From Flavobacteriaceae bacterium (lineage in GTDB: Bacteria > Bacteroidota > Bacteroidia > Flavobacteriales > Flavobacteriaceae), in NCBI GenBank assembly GCA_018401115.1, contig JAGYKX010000001.1:1-64000 (forward strand): 64,000 nt of DNA, in the 5' to 3' direction. Shown in pieces: positions 7,220 to 16,385 of this stretch (its first letter is position 1; each line of letters starts with the position of its first letter). The position numbers and the translations under genes are program-made. The notes under the pieces were generated by a model that was given only the letters and a program-made list of their open reading frames with translations, had not been told where the DNA came from and searched no databases.

Positions 7220-8578
7220 CTATTTAAAAATTAATTTGTAAAGGTCATTCCCGTTTGCAAACAGTAAAAGTCCCATTAAAATAAAGAATCCTACCATCTG
7301 TGCGTACTCTAAAAACTTATCCGAAGGCTTGCGGCCAGAGATCATTTCATATAGCAAAAACATCACATGACCACCGTCTAAAGCGGGTATTGGAAGAATA
7401 TTCATAAAGGCCAATATCACAGACAATAAAGCGGTAGTGCCCCAGAAAGCTTGCCAATCCCATACATCTGGAAAAAGCCCTCCAATAGCGGCAAAACCAC
7501 CAACACCCTTATAGGCTCCCGTTTCTGGATTGAATATTTTCTTGAGCTGCTTTACATAAGAACCCAGGGTAGTGACTCCCCTGTCTATTCCTACTGGAAT
7601 AGATTCTATGAGTGAATAGCTCTTAGTTTCTATTTCCATAAGGCCTTTGTCTACAAATTGCTGCATGGTTAAGCTTTGCAAAGAGACCCCTAAAGCGGCA
7701 GAATCATTTACCTGAGCTATTAAATTTGTTTGAGATCCATTGGCCCGCTCTATCAAAATAGATACTTCTTGTCCTTTGTTGCGCGCTAAAATGTCTTTGG
7801 CTTGGTCTAAATAATAAGCGGTTTCTCCATTTATGCTAAGCACCTGATCCATGGCCTGAAAATCTACCTCCGGATTTACCACATGATCTGGATCGTGACC
7901 AGACACCACAAAAGGTTGACGCATAGCTAAGAAACGCATACGATCAGGATTGTTTAATAAAGTTTCAATAAAATCTACTGGAATCTCTAGGTCCTGCAAT
8001 GTGCCATCCCTTTCAATGGTAATGGTATTTCCATTGACAATCTCTAAGAAAATACCCCTAAAGGTTTTTATAGAATTTCCGTCTACTGCTATAATTCTGT
8101 CGCCTGTTTGAATGCCTAGTTTTTCACCTATCTCTTGATCGGTTACTTGGTAACCATCCTTAACACTTTCGTTGGGAATATACTGCTCCCCGTAAGAGAA
8201 AGCCATTCCAATAAAAATGATCACTGCAAGAACAAAGTTTACCGTCACCCCTCCGAGCATAATAATCAAACGCTGCCAGGCTGGTTTGGAGCGAAATTCC
8301 CAAGGTTGAGGGTCTTTTTTCATAGCCTCGGTGTCCATACTTTCGTCAATCATGCCTGAAATCTTTACATAACCTCCTAAAGGAAGCCAGCCTATTCCAT
8401 ATTCTGTCTCTCCAATCTTCTTTTTAAACAAAGAAAATTTAACATCAAAAAAGAGGTAGAATTTTTCTACCCTAGTTTTAAATAATTTAGCCGGAATAAA
8501 ATGACCCAATTCGTGAAGAACTATTAAAAGGGAAAGGCTAATAAAAAATTGTATGGCTTGTATCGCTATTGGATTCAT
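7220..8578 (-). CDS. rseP: RIP zinc metalloprotease RseP
   Basis: 452-residue site-2 protease family membrane protein, usual length. It has the zinc-binding HELGH (22-26) in the first transmembrane helix, LPLGGYVKISGM just after, a periplasmic section with two PDZ-like regions (about 130-310), and the third ligand region ILPIPALDGGH near the C terminus. It cleaves transmembrane substrates such as anti-sigma factors; the substrate in this organism is not shown. Monocistronic between tRNA-Asn and the divergent Sco1-like gene. Confidence 0.95.
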   Translation of the reverse strand: MNPIAIQAIQFFISLSLLIVLHELGHFIPAKLFKTRVEKFYLFFDVKFSLFKKKIGETEYGIGWLPLGGYVKISGMIDESMDTEAMKKDPQPWEFRSKPAWQRLIIMLGGVTVNFVLAVIIFIGMAFSYGEQYIPNESVKDGYQVTDQEIGEKLGIQTGDRIIAVDGNSIKTFRGIFLEIVNGNTITIERDGTLQDLEIPVDFIETLLNNPDRMRFLAMRQPFVVSGHDPDHVVNPEVDFQAMDQVLSINGETAYYLDQAKDILARNKGQEVSILIERANGSQTNLIAQVNDSAALGVSLQSLTMQQFVDKGLMEIETKSYSLIESIPVGIDRGVTTLGSYVKQLKKIFNPETGAYKGVGGFAAIGGLFPDVWDWQAFWGTTALLSVILAFMNILPIPALDGGHVMFLLYEMISGRKPSDKFLEYAQMVGFFILMGLLLFANGNDLYKLIFK

Positions 8579-8597
8579 ATGTCGTTTTATAAAAGGT

Positions 8598-8605
8598 CAA
8601 AAATA
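8598..8605 (-). promoter_or_regulatory. Probable -7 element for rseP
   Basis: TATTTTTG on the minus strand matches TAnnTTTG, 19 bp upstream of the rseP ATG. The -33 position is only T-rich. Confidence 0.4.
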
Positions 8606-8688
8606 CACTATTAAGAACGGTTAAAAAAATATGAAACCGCCCATAAGAAAATTTTAAGAATTAATTAATACCCACAGCACACTCAAAC

Positions 8689-8720
8689 TTTGCCGCTTCT
8701 TAAAGGATACCTTACCTTTG
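8689..8720 (+). promoter_or_regulatory. Consensus promoter of the Sco1-like gene
   Basis: TTTG (8689-8692), 20-bp spacer, TACCTTTG (8713-8720): an exact match to the Bacteroidota TTTG-N19-21-TAnnTTTG promoter. It rules out an ATG at 8690 as the start and supports the ATG at 8747. Confidence 0.75.
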
Positions 8721-8746
8721 TCTTTATAAAACCTATTTTGTTACCC

Positions 8747-9436
8747 ATGAAAAATTACTTTTTAGCTTATAAAAAGTTTTGGATGGTATTCTTCGCGCTT
8801 TCAGCTGTAATTTTATACTTGTTTTACAATGCTTTAAAGCCCAAAAGAATACTTCCCATATACCAACCCAGCATGGTCAATACAGAATTAGTAGACACTA
8901 CTGTTCAGTATATTAGAAAATACCATACCATTCCAGATTTTTCATTGGTCAACCAGCTTGGAGACACCGTTAACCAAGAGACTTTTAAAGACAAAATTTA
9001 TATCGCAGATTTTTTCTTCACCACTTGCCTGACCATTTGCCCTATCATGACAGGACATATGGGAGAACTCCAAGAAGCATTAAAAGACCAAGAAGATGTG
9101 CTGCTACTGTCTCATTCCGTGACACCCGTTCGAGACTCTGTTCCTGTACTTTACCAATACGGTTCAGAAAAAGGCGTAAATCCAAAAAAATGGCACTTGG
9201 TTACCGGATCCAAAAAAGACATATATGACTTGGCTAGAAAATCTTATTTGGTAGCCAAAGATGAAGGCGGAAATGGTCCTTTTGACCTAGTTCATACAGA
9301 GAATTTTGTACTTATAGACAAGCAAAAAAGAATCCGAGGCTATTATGACGGAACAGATCCAGTTGCCATAGAAACCCTATTGGAAGATTTAAAAGTACTT
9401 CAAGCAAATTATGCTGAAATAGCGGCAAAAAAATAA
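8747..9436 (+). CDS. SCO1/SenC family protein
   Basis: 229 residues, thioredoxin-fold copper chaperone family. One N-terminal membrane anchor (about 11-30) is followed by the domain with the CxxxC copper motif FTTCLTICP (Cys94, Cys98) and a downstream conserved His in LVHTENF. Family members deliver copper to cytochrome oxidase CuA or act as thiol reductants. The start was chosen at 8747 because the promoter lies at 8689-8720. It stands alone, with no cox genes adjacent, so a cytochrome oxidase role is inferred from family only. Confidence 0.9.
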   Translation: MKNYFLAYKKFWMVFFALSAVILYLFYNALKPKRILPIYQPSMVNTELVDTTVQYIRKYHTIPDFSLVNQLGDTVNQETFKDKIYIADFFFTTCLTICPIMTGHMGELQEALKDQEDVLLLSHSVTPVRDSVPVLYQYGSEKGVNPKKWHLVTGSKKDIYDLARKSYLVAKDEGGNGPFDLVHTENFVLIDKQKRIRGYYDGTDPVAIETLLEDLKVLQANYAEIAAKK

Positions 9437-9473
9437 GTCCAAAAAAGCACCTGAAAAAAAAGAATCCTTATCC

Positions 9474-9504
9474 TGTTCTAACTTATTTAATTAATGTACT
9501 TTTG
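9474..9504 (+). promoter_or_regulatory. Probable promoter of the feo operon
   Basis: TACTTTTG (9497-9504) fits the -7 element; the -33 position (TGTT at 9474-9477, 19 bp away) is weak. The start would lie 15-20 nt before the TTG codon of feoA. No recognisable Fur- or DtxR-type palindrome was seen. Confidence 0.5.
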
Positions 9505-9532
9505 GCTTAATTATAATCAATCTAAATAAACA

Positions 9533-9760
9533 TTGGAGCGAACAGTAGCAGACCTTAAGCGAGGAGAGAAAGGAATTATTCAAGAATTTCCAGACAATTT
9601 CCTACCCATTAAACTGCTCGAATTAGGCTGTTTACCCGGCAATGAAATAGAGCTTATTCAAATTGCTCCCCTCAAAGACCCACTATATATAAATGTGAAC
9701 GGATCTCATATTGCCATTAGGCGAGATGTTGCTGCCAAAATATTTATCAAAACAATTTAG
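9533..9760 (+). CDS. feoA: Ferrous iron transport protein FeoA
   Basis: 75-residue SH3-like FeoA protein (LKRGEKGIIQEF, LLELGCLPGNEIELI, PLYINVNGSHIAIRRDVA). The start is TTG at 9533; no ATG is available in frame and the promoter lies just upstream. FeoA is a small cytosolic partner of FeoB needed for ferrous uptake. It is separated from feoB by 2 bp, so the two form a tight operon. Confidence 0.9.
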   Translation: MERTVADLKRGEKGIIQEFPDNFLPIKLLELGCLPGNEIELIQIAPLKDPLYINVNGSHIAIRRDVAAKIFIKTI

Positions 9761-9762
9761 AA

Positions 9763-11979
9763 ATGAGCAAGCGACTGAATGTAGCCCTTATTGGAAATCC
9801 AAATACAGGAAAAACATCTGTTTTTAATCAGCTCACAGGACTGAACCAAAAAGTAGGAAACTATCCAGGTATTACGGTAGAGAAAAAAGAAGGCATTTGC
9901 AAATTACCCAGGGGAGTAAAAGCGCATATTATTGACCTTCCTGGAACATACAGTCTCAACACAACCTCGTTAGACGAAAGTGTAGTAATAGAATTATTGC
10001 TCAACAAAAACGACAAAGATTACCCAGACGTCGCTGTAGTCATTACTGATGTAGAAAACCTAAAACGAAACTTACTGCTTTTTACCCAGATCAAAGACCT
10101 CAGAATCCCGAGTATTCTAGTGATTAATATGTCAGACAGAATGCCCAAAAAAGGCATCAGTTTAGACATTCCTGCGCTAGAAGCTGCCTTAGACACTAAA
10201 ATTGCCTTGGTCAGCACCAGAAAAAAAACTGGTATTGACGCCCTTAAAGGATATATTGCAGACTATAGAAACCTATCCGACAAACCCATTACAGAAACCG
10301 AAAGGATAGATCCTGCTTATTTTGACAAATTAAAAAACACCTTCCCAAAGGAAGATTTATATAAATTGTGGCTAGTGATCACACAGGATGTGAATTTCAC
10401 CCCAATAGAAAAAAACCAAACACCAGATACCTCTAGTTTTACGACTAAGTCTAAAGTAGATTTAAAAAGACTGCAGCAGCGAGAAACCATCCTGAGGTAT
10501 CAATTTATAAACGATGTCCTTAAAAAAGGATACCAAGTAGACGCTTTTGCTGCCAAAGGCTTAAGGGCTTCTTTAGATAAAATCCTTACCCACCACATAT
10601 TTGGATACCTGATCTTTTTTATTATACTGATCAGTATATTTCAAGTAATTTACGACTGGAGTAACATTCCAATGGATTTTATTGATGGTTTTTTTGCCCA
10701 TGCGAGTAATTGGGTGAAAACAAATTTACCTCCAGGTGCATTCACAGACTTACTGGCAGAGGGCGTGGTAGCAGGAATTGGAGGAATAGTCATATTTATT
10801 CCACAAATTGCTTTTTTATTTTTGTTTATATCGCTTTTAGAGGAAAGTGGATATATGAGTAGGGTGGTCTTTTTAATGGATCGTGTCATGCGTCCTTTTG
10901 GACTGAGCGGAAAAAGTATTGTCCCCCTTATTTCAGGAACAGCATGTGCCATTCCAGCCGTCATGGCCACCAGAACCATTGAGGATTGGAAGGAACGACT
11001 CATCACTATATTGGTTACGCCATTTACCACCTGCTCTGCCCGTTTACCGGTCTATTTGATCATTATTGGACTAGTCATTCCAGAGGGAACTTTTCTGGGA
11101 CTGAGCTACCAGGCACTCACACTCATGCTCTTGTACCTGATTGGTTTTGTAGCGGCCATTTTAGGGGCTATGGTGCTTAACAAGGTGTTGAAGTTTAAAA
11201 AACGTCGTTTTTTCGTGATTGAAATGCCCAATTATAAATTGCCTTTACTCAAAAATGTAGCGATTACAGTAGCGGAAAAGACCAAGAGTTTTGTCTTTGG
11301 CGCAGGAAAAATAATCTTAGCCATTTCTATTGTCCTATGGTTTTTAGGGTCCAACGGAATTTCTGATAACTTTAAACAGGCAGACCGTGTTGTGGCAGAA
11401 AAAATAGCCCAAGAAGGTTTTACGCCATTTAATCAAGGTAATATTCTCAGCGGTATACAAGATGCAGCTGTAGCATATGACACCTTAGGTATAAAGATGG
11501 AAAAAAACCAATGGTTGGCGCTCGAAAAAGAACGTCTTGAAACTACCGCATTAAACCAAGAAATTGCAAGCTTTAAACTGGAGAATTCTTATATGGGCTA
11601 CCTGGGAAAAGCCATTACACCCATTGTAGCTCCATTGGGTTACGATTGGAAAATTGGTATTGCTGTACTAACTTCGTTTGCTGCACGTGAGGTATTTGTA
11701 GGTACCTTGGCCACCATTTACGCCGTTGGAACAGATGAGGTAGACACCATTCAAAATAGAATGGCAGCAGAAACCAACCCGCGCACTAAGGGAAAATTAT
11801 TTAACCTAGCCTCCGGAGTCTCTCTCATGCTTTTTTACGCTTTTGCCATGCAGTGTATGAGTACACTAGCCGTAGTAAAAAGAGAGACCAATTCTTGGTA
11901 CTGGCCCAGCATACAATTTACTTTCATGAGCGGCTTGGCTTACTTAGTGGCATTAATCGCTTATCAAATATTAAAATAA
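9763..11979 (+). CDS. feoB: Ferrous iron transporter FeoB
   Basis: 738-residue inner-membrane Fe(II) transporter, normal length. The N-terminal G domain has GNPNTGKTS (11-19), DLPGTYS and NMSD. The C-terminal half has two gate (nucleoside-recognition) domains with about ten membrane segments, including conserved FTTCSARLPVY and AAREVFVGT regions. It imports ferrous iron under low-oxygen or reducing conditions. Third gene of the operon follows immediately: its ATG begins on the base after the feoB stop. Confidence 0.97.
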   Translation: MSKRLNVALIGNPNTGKTSVFNQLTGLNQKVGNYPGITVEKKEGICKLPRGVKAHIIDLPGTYSLNTTSLDESVVIELLLNKNDKDYPDVAVVITDVENLKRNLLLFTQIKDLRIPSILVINMSDRMPKKGISLDIPALEAALDTKIALVSTRKKTGIDALKGYIADYRNLSDKPITETERIDPAYFDKLKNTFPKEDLYKLWLVITQDVNFTPIEKNQTPDTSSFTTKSKVDLKRLQQRETILRYQFINDVLKKGYQVDAFAAKGLRASLDKILTHHIFGYLIFFIILISIFQVIYDWSNIPMDFIDGFFAHASNWVKTNLPPGAFTDLLAEGVVAGIGGIVIFIPQIAFLFLFISLLEESGYMSRVVFLMDRVMRPFGLSGKSIVPLISGTACAIPAVMATRTIEDWKERLITILVTPFTTCSARLPVYLIIIGLVIPEGTFLGLSYQALTLMLLYLIGFVAAILGAMVLNKVLKFKKRRFFVIEMPNYKLPLLKNVAITVAEKTKSFVFGAGKIILAISIVLWFLGSNGISDNFKQADRVVAEKIAQEGFTPFNQGNILSGIQDAAVAYDTLGIKMEKNQWLALEKERLETTALNQEIASFKLENSYMGYLGKAITPIVAPLGYDWKIGIAVLTSFAAREVFVGTLATIYAVGTDEVDTIQNRMAAETNPRTKGKLFNLASGVSLMLFYAFAMQCMSTLAVVKRETNSWYWPSIQFTFMSGLAYLVALIAYQILK

Positions 11980-12123
11980 ATGACTCTATTCCAAGACATA
12001 CTCACTTATACCTGTGTTGCAGCAGCCACTGGGTTTTTAGTGCTTAAATGGTTCTTCCCGCGACTACTAAAAAGCAAAAAAAGTGGTGGCCAAAAAAATT
12101 GTGGCACAGATTGTGGTTGTTAA
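11980..12123 (+). CDS. FeoB-associated Cys-rich membrane protein
   Basis: 47-residue protein starting on the base after the feoB stop. It has one transmembrane helix (about 9-27), a Lys-rich stretch and the Cys-rich tail NCGTDCGC. The layout and position match the small FeoB-associated Cys-rich proteins often found in place of FeoC. It may regulate or stabilise FeoB or bind iron through the tail; function is inferred. Confidence 0.8.
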   Translation: MTLFQDILTYTCVAAATGFLVLKWFFPRLLKSKKSGGQKNCGTDCGC

Positions 12124-12211
12124 AAAGGTATTAAAACAGGCTTAAAGATATGCTAAAACAAAGCAGTGTTTAACCAAAGAATGTAAATTTAATCACCTTA
12201 AAACCAATCAA

Positions 12212-13837
12212 ATGCCTTCTATATTGTTAAGAGTAGTACTTCTCATCCTAAGTCTTATAAGTAGTTTACTGCTTCACAGCCAAACAGCAGACCCACTTTC
12301 AAAAAACCTCACTGAGCAGGATTCATCTCCTAAAAAGATGGCCCCACCACTCCAAAGAGAAACCCTTTCCAGTGTGCTTTTAGACTCTCTCACCAAATCA
12401 CCCATTGCATACGCCAGTATAATACTCAAAAACAACCAAGGTGTTATTACCAATGAAGAAGGGGCTTTTAGCATTCAATTGCCCAAAGACATGCAATTAT
12501 CTGACTCTATTTCGGTGTCTTCTATGGGCTACGAGAAAAAACAATTCCTCCTTTCAGCAGTAGGAGATACTTTATTGATCGCATCCAAAGAAATTGTTCT
12601 CAATGGGGTCATTGTGAGCAATAAAAACCTGAGCGCCCATGAGATTGTCCTTAAAATAAAAGAAAACCTAGCCCAAAATCACCCACAAAATCTCACCACC
12701 AAAAGGCTATTTTTTAGAGCTTCTGAAACCCAGTATATGAGCAAAATGGACGTGGATTTTAAAAAATCTAGCATTGGGGCGCTCAACAAAAAATTCATTG
12801 ATTCCGTTATGGGTCTCATTCCTAGAAACGGAGCGTATTTCACAGAAGTCCTGGCAGATCTACATGGAGACTATACTCAAAAAAACCAAAAAATAAAGCT
12901 CATTAAAGCCTCTAAATTATACGATAAAGAGAATGAGGTTAGTTTTGAGGGTATTGAGAAAAAGTTCGATGAGATCTTTGAACAAAATGTTAAAAAAGAC
13001 TCTTACCTCAAGGTAAAATCAGGTTGGTTTTCTACCAAGGTTTCTTCGGATGACTTGTTCTATAAGGAAGCTGTTATAGACAGCAGCAATGTGGCTTTAT
13101 TAGATTCCCTTGCTACCGTAAAAAAAGAACAAGACCTTAAACGAAAACAAGGTTTTGCCAATTATAGGAAAAACAGGATGGGTCGTTTATTTGAAAGACT
13201 TTTTTTTAATGAAGACAGTCCATTTGACTTTTTATTTAAAGACAATAGGTATGAGATTCGCTTAGAAGATTACACCTATTTAGGTGCCCATCCTGTGTAT
13301 CAATTGCGTTTTATCTCTAAAGGCCGCTCAGACTACGACGCTGTATTGTATGTAAATGCAGACGACTTTGGCGTAGTTCGTTTGGACTTTAAAAACAGTC
13401 AAATCTTAAAGAAGGTGAAACTTTTAGGTTTCTCGTATGTCAACTACCTCAGCGAGGGGAAAGCCTTTTTTACCAAAAGGGAAGACCTGGGGTACCAATT
13501 GAGCTATTTAGAGGAAACCACTGCAGAAAAAGTGGGGATTAAAAGGCCCATAAAAATTATAGAGAAGAACAAAAACACCCGAGGTAGGAGAAAACAAAAC
13601 GAACTTATTGTAGCCATAGATTTTGAGATCAACAGCCAGAATAAGAATGAAATTGTCGTTTTTAGTCACAAGGGTATTGATCCGGAAGCCTTTAAAACCA
13701 TCAAAGAAGACAATAATATACTACCCACGTATTTGCCTAAATACGATCCAAATTTCTGGGAGGGATACAATATTATTGAACCCAATACAGCCATAAAGTC
13801 TTTTTCTGCCGCGTCCCAAACTAAGTCCAACAATTAA
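12212..13837 (+). CDS. Carboxypeptidase-regulatory-like domain protein
   Basis: 541 residues with a signal peptide (about 1-23) and a CarboxypepD_reg-like beta-sandwich (about 48-125: DSLTKSPIAYASIILKN, NEEGAFSI), followed by a long region of unknown function common in Bacteroidota envelope proteins. No plug or TonB-dependent receptor barrel is evident, so it is not a SusC homologue. Probably periplasmic or outer-membrane associated. It overlaps the convergent DUF423 gene by 4 bp. Role unknown. Confidence 0.75.
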   Translation: MPSILLRVVLLILSLISSLLLHSQTADPLSKNLTEQDSSPKKMAPPLQRETLSSVLLDSLTKSPIAYASIILKNNQGVITNEEGAFSIQLPKDMQLSDSISVSSMGYEKKQFLLSAVGDTLLIASKEIVLNGVIVSNKNLSAHEIVLKIKENLAQNHPQNLTTKRLFFRASETQYMSKMDVDFKKSSIGALNKKFIDSVMGLIPRNGAYFTEVLADLHGDYTQKNQKIKLIKASKLYDKENEVSFEGIEKKFDEIFEQNVKKDSYLKVKSGWFSTKVSSDDLFYKEAVIDSSNVALLDSLATVKKEQDLKRKQGFANYRKNRMGRLFERLFFNEDSPFDFLFKDNRYEIRLEDYTYLGAHPVYQLRFISKGRSDYDAVLYVNADDFGVVRLDFKNSQILKKVKLLGFSYVNYLSEGKAFFTKREDLGYQLSYLEETTAEKVGIKRPIKIIEKNKNTRGRRKQNELIVAIDFEINSQNKNEIVVFSHKGIDPEAFKTIKEDNNILPTYLPKYDPNFWEGYNIIEPNTAIKSFSAASQTKSNN

Positions 13838-14223
13838 ATAATATGGGCAATATAAGTGTAGGCTAAAAGCGCCCATCCTATAGTAAGCAACAAGCCTCCT
13901 AGGGGAGTAATTGGCCCTAAAAAACGGGCTTTTTTGCCAAAAACAGCAGAGAGGACCAGACCGTAAATGGAGAAAGAAAACAGAAAAGTACCTAACACAA
14001 AACAGCCTACAATATAATCTTCTACAGGACTGTTATAGCTAAAATTATATCCCAATACCAAGAGTAAAATAGCATGAAATAACTGGTATTTTACCGCTGT
14101 CTCGAAACTGGCCAGCTGGCTGGCCGACGCCTTTTTCTTTAGCCAATGCGCGCCAAAAGCCCCAAAAACAACAGACAACATGCCTAACAGGGCGCCTAAA
14201 AATTGTGTAACTAAAACAGCCAT
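13834..14223 (-). CDS. DUF423 family membrane protein (YgdD-like)
   Basis: 129 residues with four predicted membrane helices. It shows the family features GALLGMLSVVFGAFGAHWLKK near the N terminus, FETAVKYQLFHAI in the middle and ITPLGGLLLTIGW near the end. The biochemical function of DUF423 proteins is unknown. Confidence 0.85.
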   Translation of the reverse strand: MAVLVTQFLGALLGMLSVVFGAFGAHWLKKKASASQLASFETAVKYQLFHAILLLVLGYNFSYNSPVEDYIVGCFVLGTFLFSFSIYGLVLSAVFGKKARFLGPITPLGGLLLTIGWALLAYTYIAHII

Positions 14224-14277
14224 AGTGATTTGATTTTTAAGGTTTTTTTATGCATTGAAAGTATTATCTATGCAGCG

Positions 14278-14718
14278 CTAATTATTTTCTAAGGGTATTG
14301 AGATAACTTTATTTTCTCCAGCTGTTATAGTGAAAGCGCAGGCTTTAAAACTTGGAGGACCAAAAGTACGCAATTGGGCATTTGAAAAACCCAGTGGTTC
14401 TCTAGGAATACCAAACCAGTTTTTATCCATTGCTCCGTTGTCATTCTGGTCTTGATATAAGGCTATAGCATAAGTACCTGAAGGAAGGGAGTCTATCACT
14501 ACTGTGGTGGTTCCCATTTTAGCGGGAACTACTTTACTGGCAAAAACCTCCTTGAAATCTAAAAAATTCGCTTCACTGTCATAGAGCGCAATACGCAGGA
14601 CACCCAAGGGTGCTTTAACTTCCTGTACCTGGAGGTGAAGTGTGGCAGATGGGGGAAGCTGATTCTTAGTGGACAAGAATAATAACATCGGCCCTAGGGC
14701 CAAGAAAAACCATTTCAT
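14278..14718 (-). CDS. DUF2141 domain protein, secreted
   Basis: 146 residues: an N-terminal hydrophobic segment followed by a DUF2141 domain (LGVLRIALYDSEANFL, DSLPSGTYAIALYQDQNDNGAMD, GIPREPLGFS). Domain members are exported beta-sandwich proteins of unknown role, common in Bacteroidota. It lies downstream of zip on the same strand with a 45-bp gap, possibly the same transcript. Confidence 0.85.
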   Translation of the reverse strand: MKWFFLALGPMLLFLSTKNQLPPSATLHLQVQEVKAPLGVLRIALYDSEANFLDFKEVFASKVVPAKMGTTTVVIDSLPSGTYAIALYQDQNDNGAMDKNWFGIPREPLGFSNAQLRTFGPPSFKACAFTITAGENKVISIPLENN

Positions 14719-14763
14719 AGCAAATGTCTTTTTTACAAATATAACTGCTTATGGTTAGAATGG

Positions 14764-15585
14764 CTAACCCAATCCAACATCTAAGGTCATCATGATAATA
14801 AAGCCTCCTATAAAACCCATTGTGGCAATGTCTGTATGCTTGTCTTGCTGGGTTTCAGGAATAACCTCCTCTACCACTACAAAAATCATAGCCCCTGCTG
14901 CAAAGGCCAAGGCATAAGGCAGTATAGGCTGAAAGGTCATTACCGCCCAAGCTCCTAAGACTGCGGCAATAGGTTCTACAAGCGCAGAGGCCTGGCCGTA
15001 CATAAAACTTTTTCGTCGGGAGAGACCTTGACGTCTCAGCGGCATGGCCACCGCAAATCCTTCAGGGAAATTTTGTAGGCCAATCCCCAAAGCTAGGGCT
15101 ACTGCTCCACCTATGGAAGCGCCGTCAAAACCAGCCGCTACTCCACCAAAAAGCACCCCAACAGCCAAGCCCTCGGGAATATTGTGCAGTGTAATAGCTA
15201 AAGTAAGAAGAGTGGTTCTGTGCCAGGGGGTTTTAATGCCCTCGGCGTCACTTTCCTTAAAATTAATATGAAGGTGTGGCAGTACTTTATCTAAGCCAAA
15301 TAGGAAGAGGGCGCCCAATAGAAAACCTACCGCTGCAGGAATTACTTTGACAAAACCCTCTCCCGGACTCATTTCAATTCCAGGAGCCAAGAGGCTCCAA
15401 AAACTTGCCGCAACCATAACACCTCCTGTAAAACCGAGCATTCCGTCTAATACTGCACGATTCAAGGTCTTGAAAAAGAAAACCAAACTGGCGCCGGCTG
15501 CGGTCAGGCCCCAGGTGAATAAAGTGGCGTAGAAAGCTGCTAAAACTGGATCTATGGATTCGAAATATTCAATGATAGATGGCAT
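14764..15585 (-). CDS. ZIP family metal transporter
   Basis: 273 residues, about eight membrane helices. It has the ZIP signatures HNIPEGLAVG (helix 4) and NFPEGFAVA (helix 5), which line the metal path; the first His of the second signature is Asn. The family imports zinc, iron or manganese. It starts 9 bp after the stop of the DtxR/MntR-type regulator, so it is co-transcribed with it and probably regulated by it. Confidence 0.9.
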   Translation of the reverse strand: MPSIIEYFESIDPVLAAFYATLFTWGLTAAGASLVFFFKTLNRAVLDGMLGFTGGVMVAASFWSLLAPGIEMSPGEGFVKVIPAAVGFLLGALFLFGLDKVLPHLHINFKESDAEGIKTPWHRTTLLTLAITLHNIPEGLAVGVLFGGVAAGFDGASIGGAVALALGIGLQNFPEGFAVAMPLRRQGLSRRKSFMYGQASALVEPIAAVLGAWAVMTFQPILPYALAFAAGAMIFVVVEEVIPETQQDKHTDIATMGFIGGFIIMMTLDVGLG

Positions 15586-15594
15586 AAATGATTA

Positions 15595-16275
15595 TTATTT
15601 AAGGGTTTGCTGGTCCTGGTTTACGTATAAGTTTTGGGCTATTAAACTTGAAATTCGCTGTGTTTTACGGTCAATAGACACCAATAGCGAGCCGTCAAAA
15701 ATTTCTTTTTCCAGTATTTCAATATTTACGCCCAAACCAATGCCGCACTTGTCTAAAAATTGTAGAAAAGCGGCACTAGAATCTTCCACGCCCACACATA
15801 CTAATGGGGTATTGAGGGGCGCCAATTCTAAAAGCGTTTTGGTCTGTGTCAAGATATTGCCTTCCTTAGTAGGAATGGGGTCTCCGTGTGGATCTGTTTT
15901 TGGATGTCCTAGAAAAGCGGCCAAACGATCCGTGAGTGCTTCTGACTGAATGTGTTCCAATTGCTCCGCAATATCATGCACTTGATCCCATGAAAAATGC
16001 AACTCATTCACTAAAAAAACTTCCCATAAGCGGTGCTTTCTAATAATGGAAAGTGCTCTTGTGTTTCCTGTATCACTGAGCTTTACCCCCTTATACTTTT
16101 GGTATTCCACTAAGGCTTTCTCAGAAAGTCGCTGCACCATATCGGTCACAGAACTGGGTTTAGCACCCATTTCTTCTGCCAGCAAAGTCGTGCTCACCAC
16201 TGGAGCGTCTGCAGTTGTTTTATGGTAAATGGCCTTGAGATAATCTTCTTCTGAAGGGCTTATTTTTCGTTTCAT
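15595..16275 (-). CDS. DtxR/MntR family metal-dependent regulator
   Basis: 226 residues: an N-terminal winged helix (EEDYLKAIYH, recognition helix around KPSSVTDMVQRL), a dimerisation domain with RKHRLWE and the ligand block EQLEH, and a C-terminal SH3/FeoA-like domain (about 150-220). The Glu in EQLEH, at the position of DtxR Cys102, resembles the manganese-type regulator MntR. It represses metal uptake when metal-bound. It heads an operon with the ZIP gene. Two overlapping palindromes at 16299-16325 lie just upstream, which suggests autoregulation. The exact metal is not shown. Confidence 0.9.
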   Translation of the reverse strand: MKRKISPSEEDYLKAIYHKTTADAPVVSTTLLAEEMGAKPSSVTDMVQRLSEKALVEYQKYKGVKLSDTGNTRALSIIRKHRLWEVFLVNELHFSWDQVHDIAEQLEHIQSEALTDRLAAFLGHPKTDPHGDPIPTKEGNILTQTKTLLELAPLNTPLVCVGVEDSSAAFLQFLDKCGIGLGVNIEILEKEIFDGSLLVSIDRKTQRISSLIAQNLYVNQDQQTLK

Positions 16276-16298
16276 AGTACAAAAATAGTTATAAGTTT

Positions 16299-16325
16299 CT
16301 AAATAATTATTTAGACTAGCCTAAA
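16299..16325. promoter_or_regulatory. Overlapping palindromes, probable DtxR/MntR operator
   Basis: CTAAATAATTATTTAG (16299-16314) is a perfect 16-bp palindrome. It shares TTTAG with TTTAGACTAGCCTAAA (16310-16325), a palindrome with one mismatched pair that resembles DtxR-type operators. A TATTTTTG -7 element on the minus strand (16280-16287) is adjacent, so a bound regulator would cover the upstream promoter region of dtxR. It could also affect crtY on the other side. Confidence 0.6.
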
Positions 16326-16385
16326 AATTTAAATCTACATGAAATTTTTAACACTTCTGCAGAAAGTTAGCTATCTTGCATAGGC

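Noticed and set aside
9437..9532. Fur or DtxR operator upstream of feoA
   Set aside because: No palindrome matching either consensus was seen, only the promoter.
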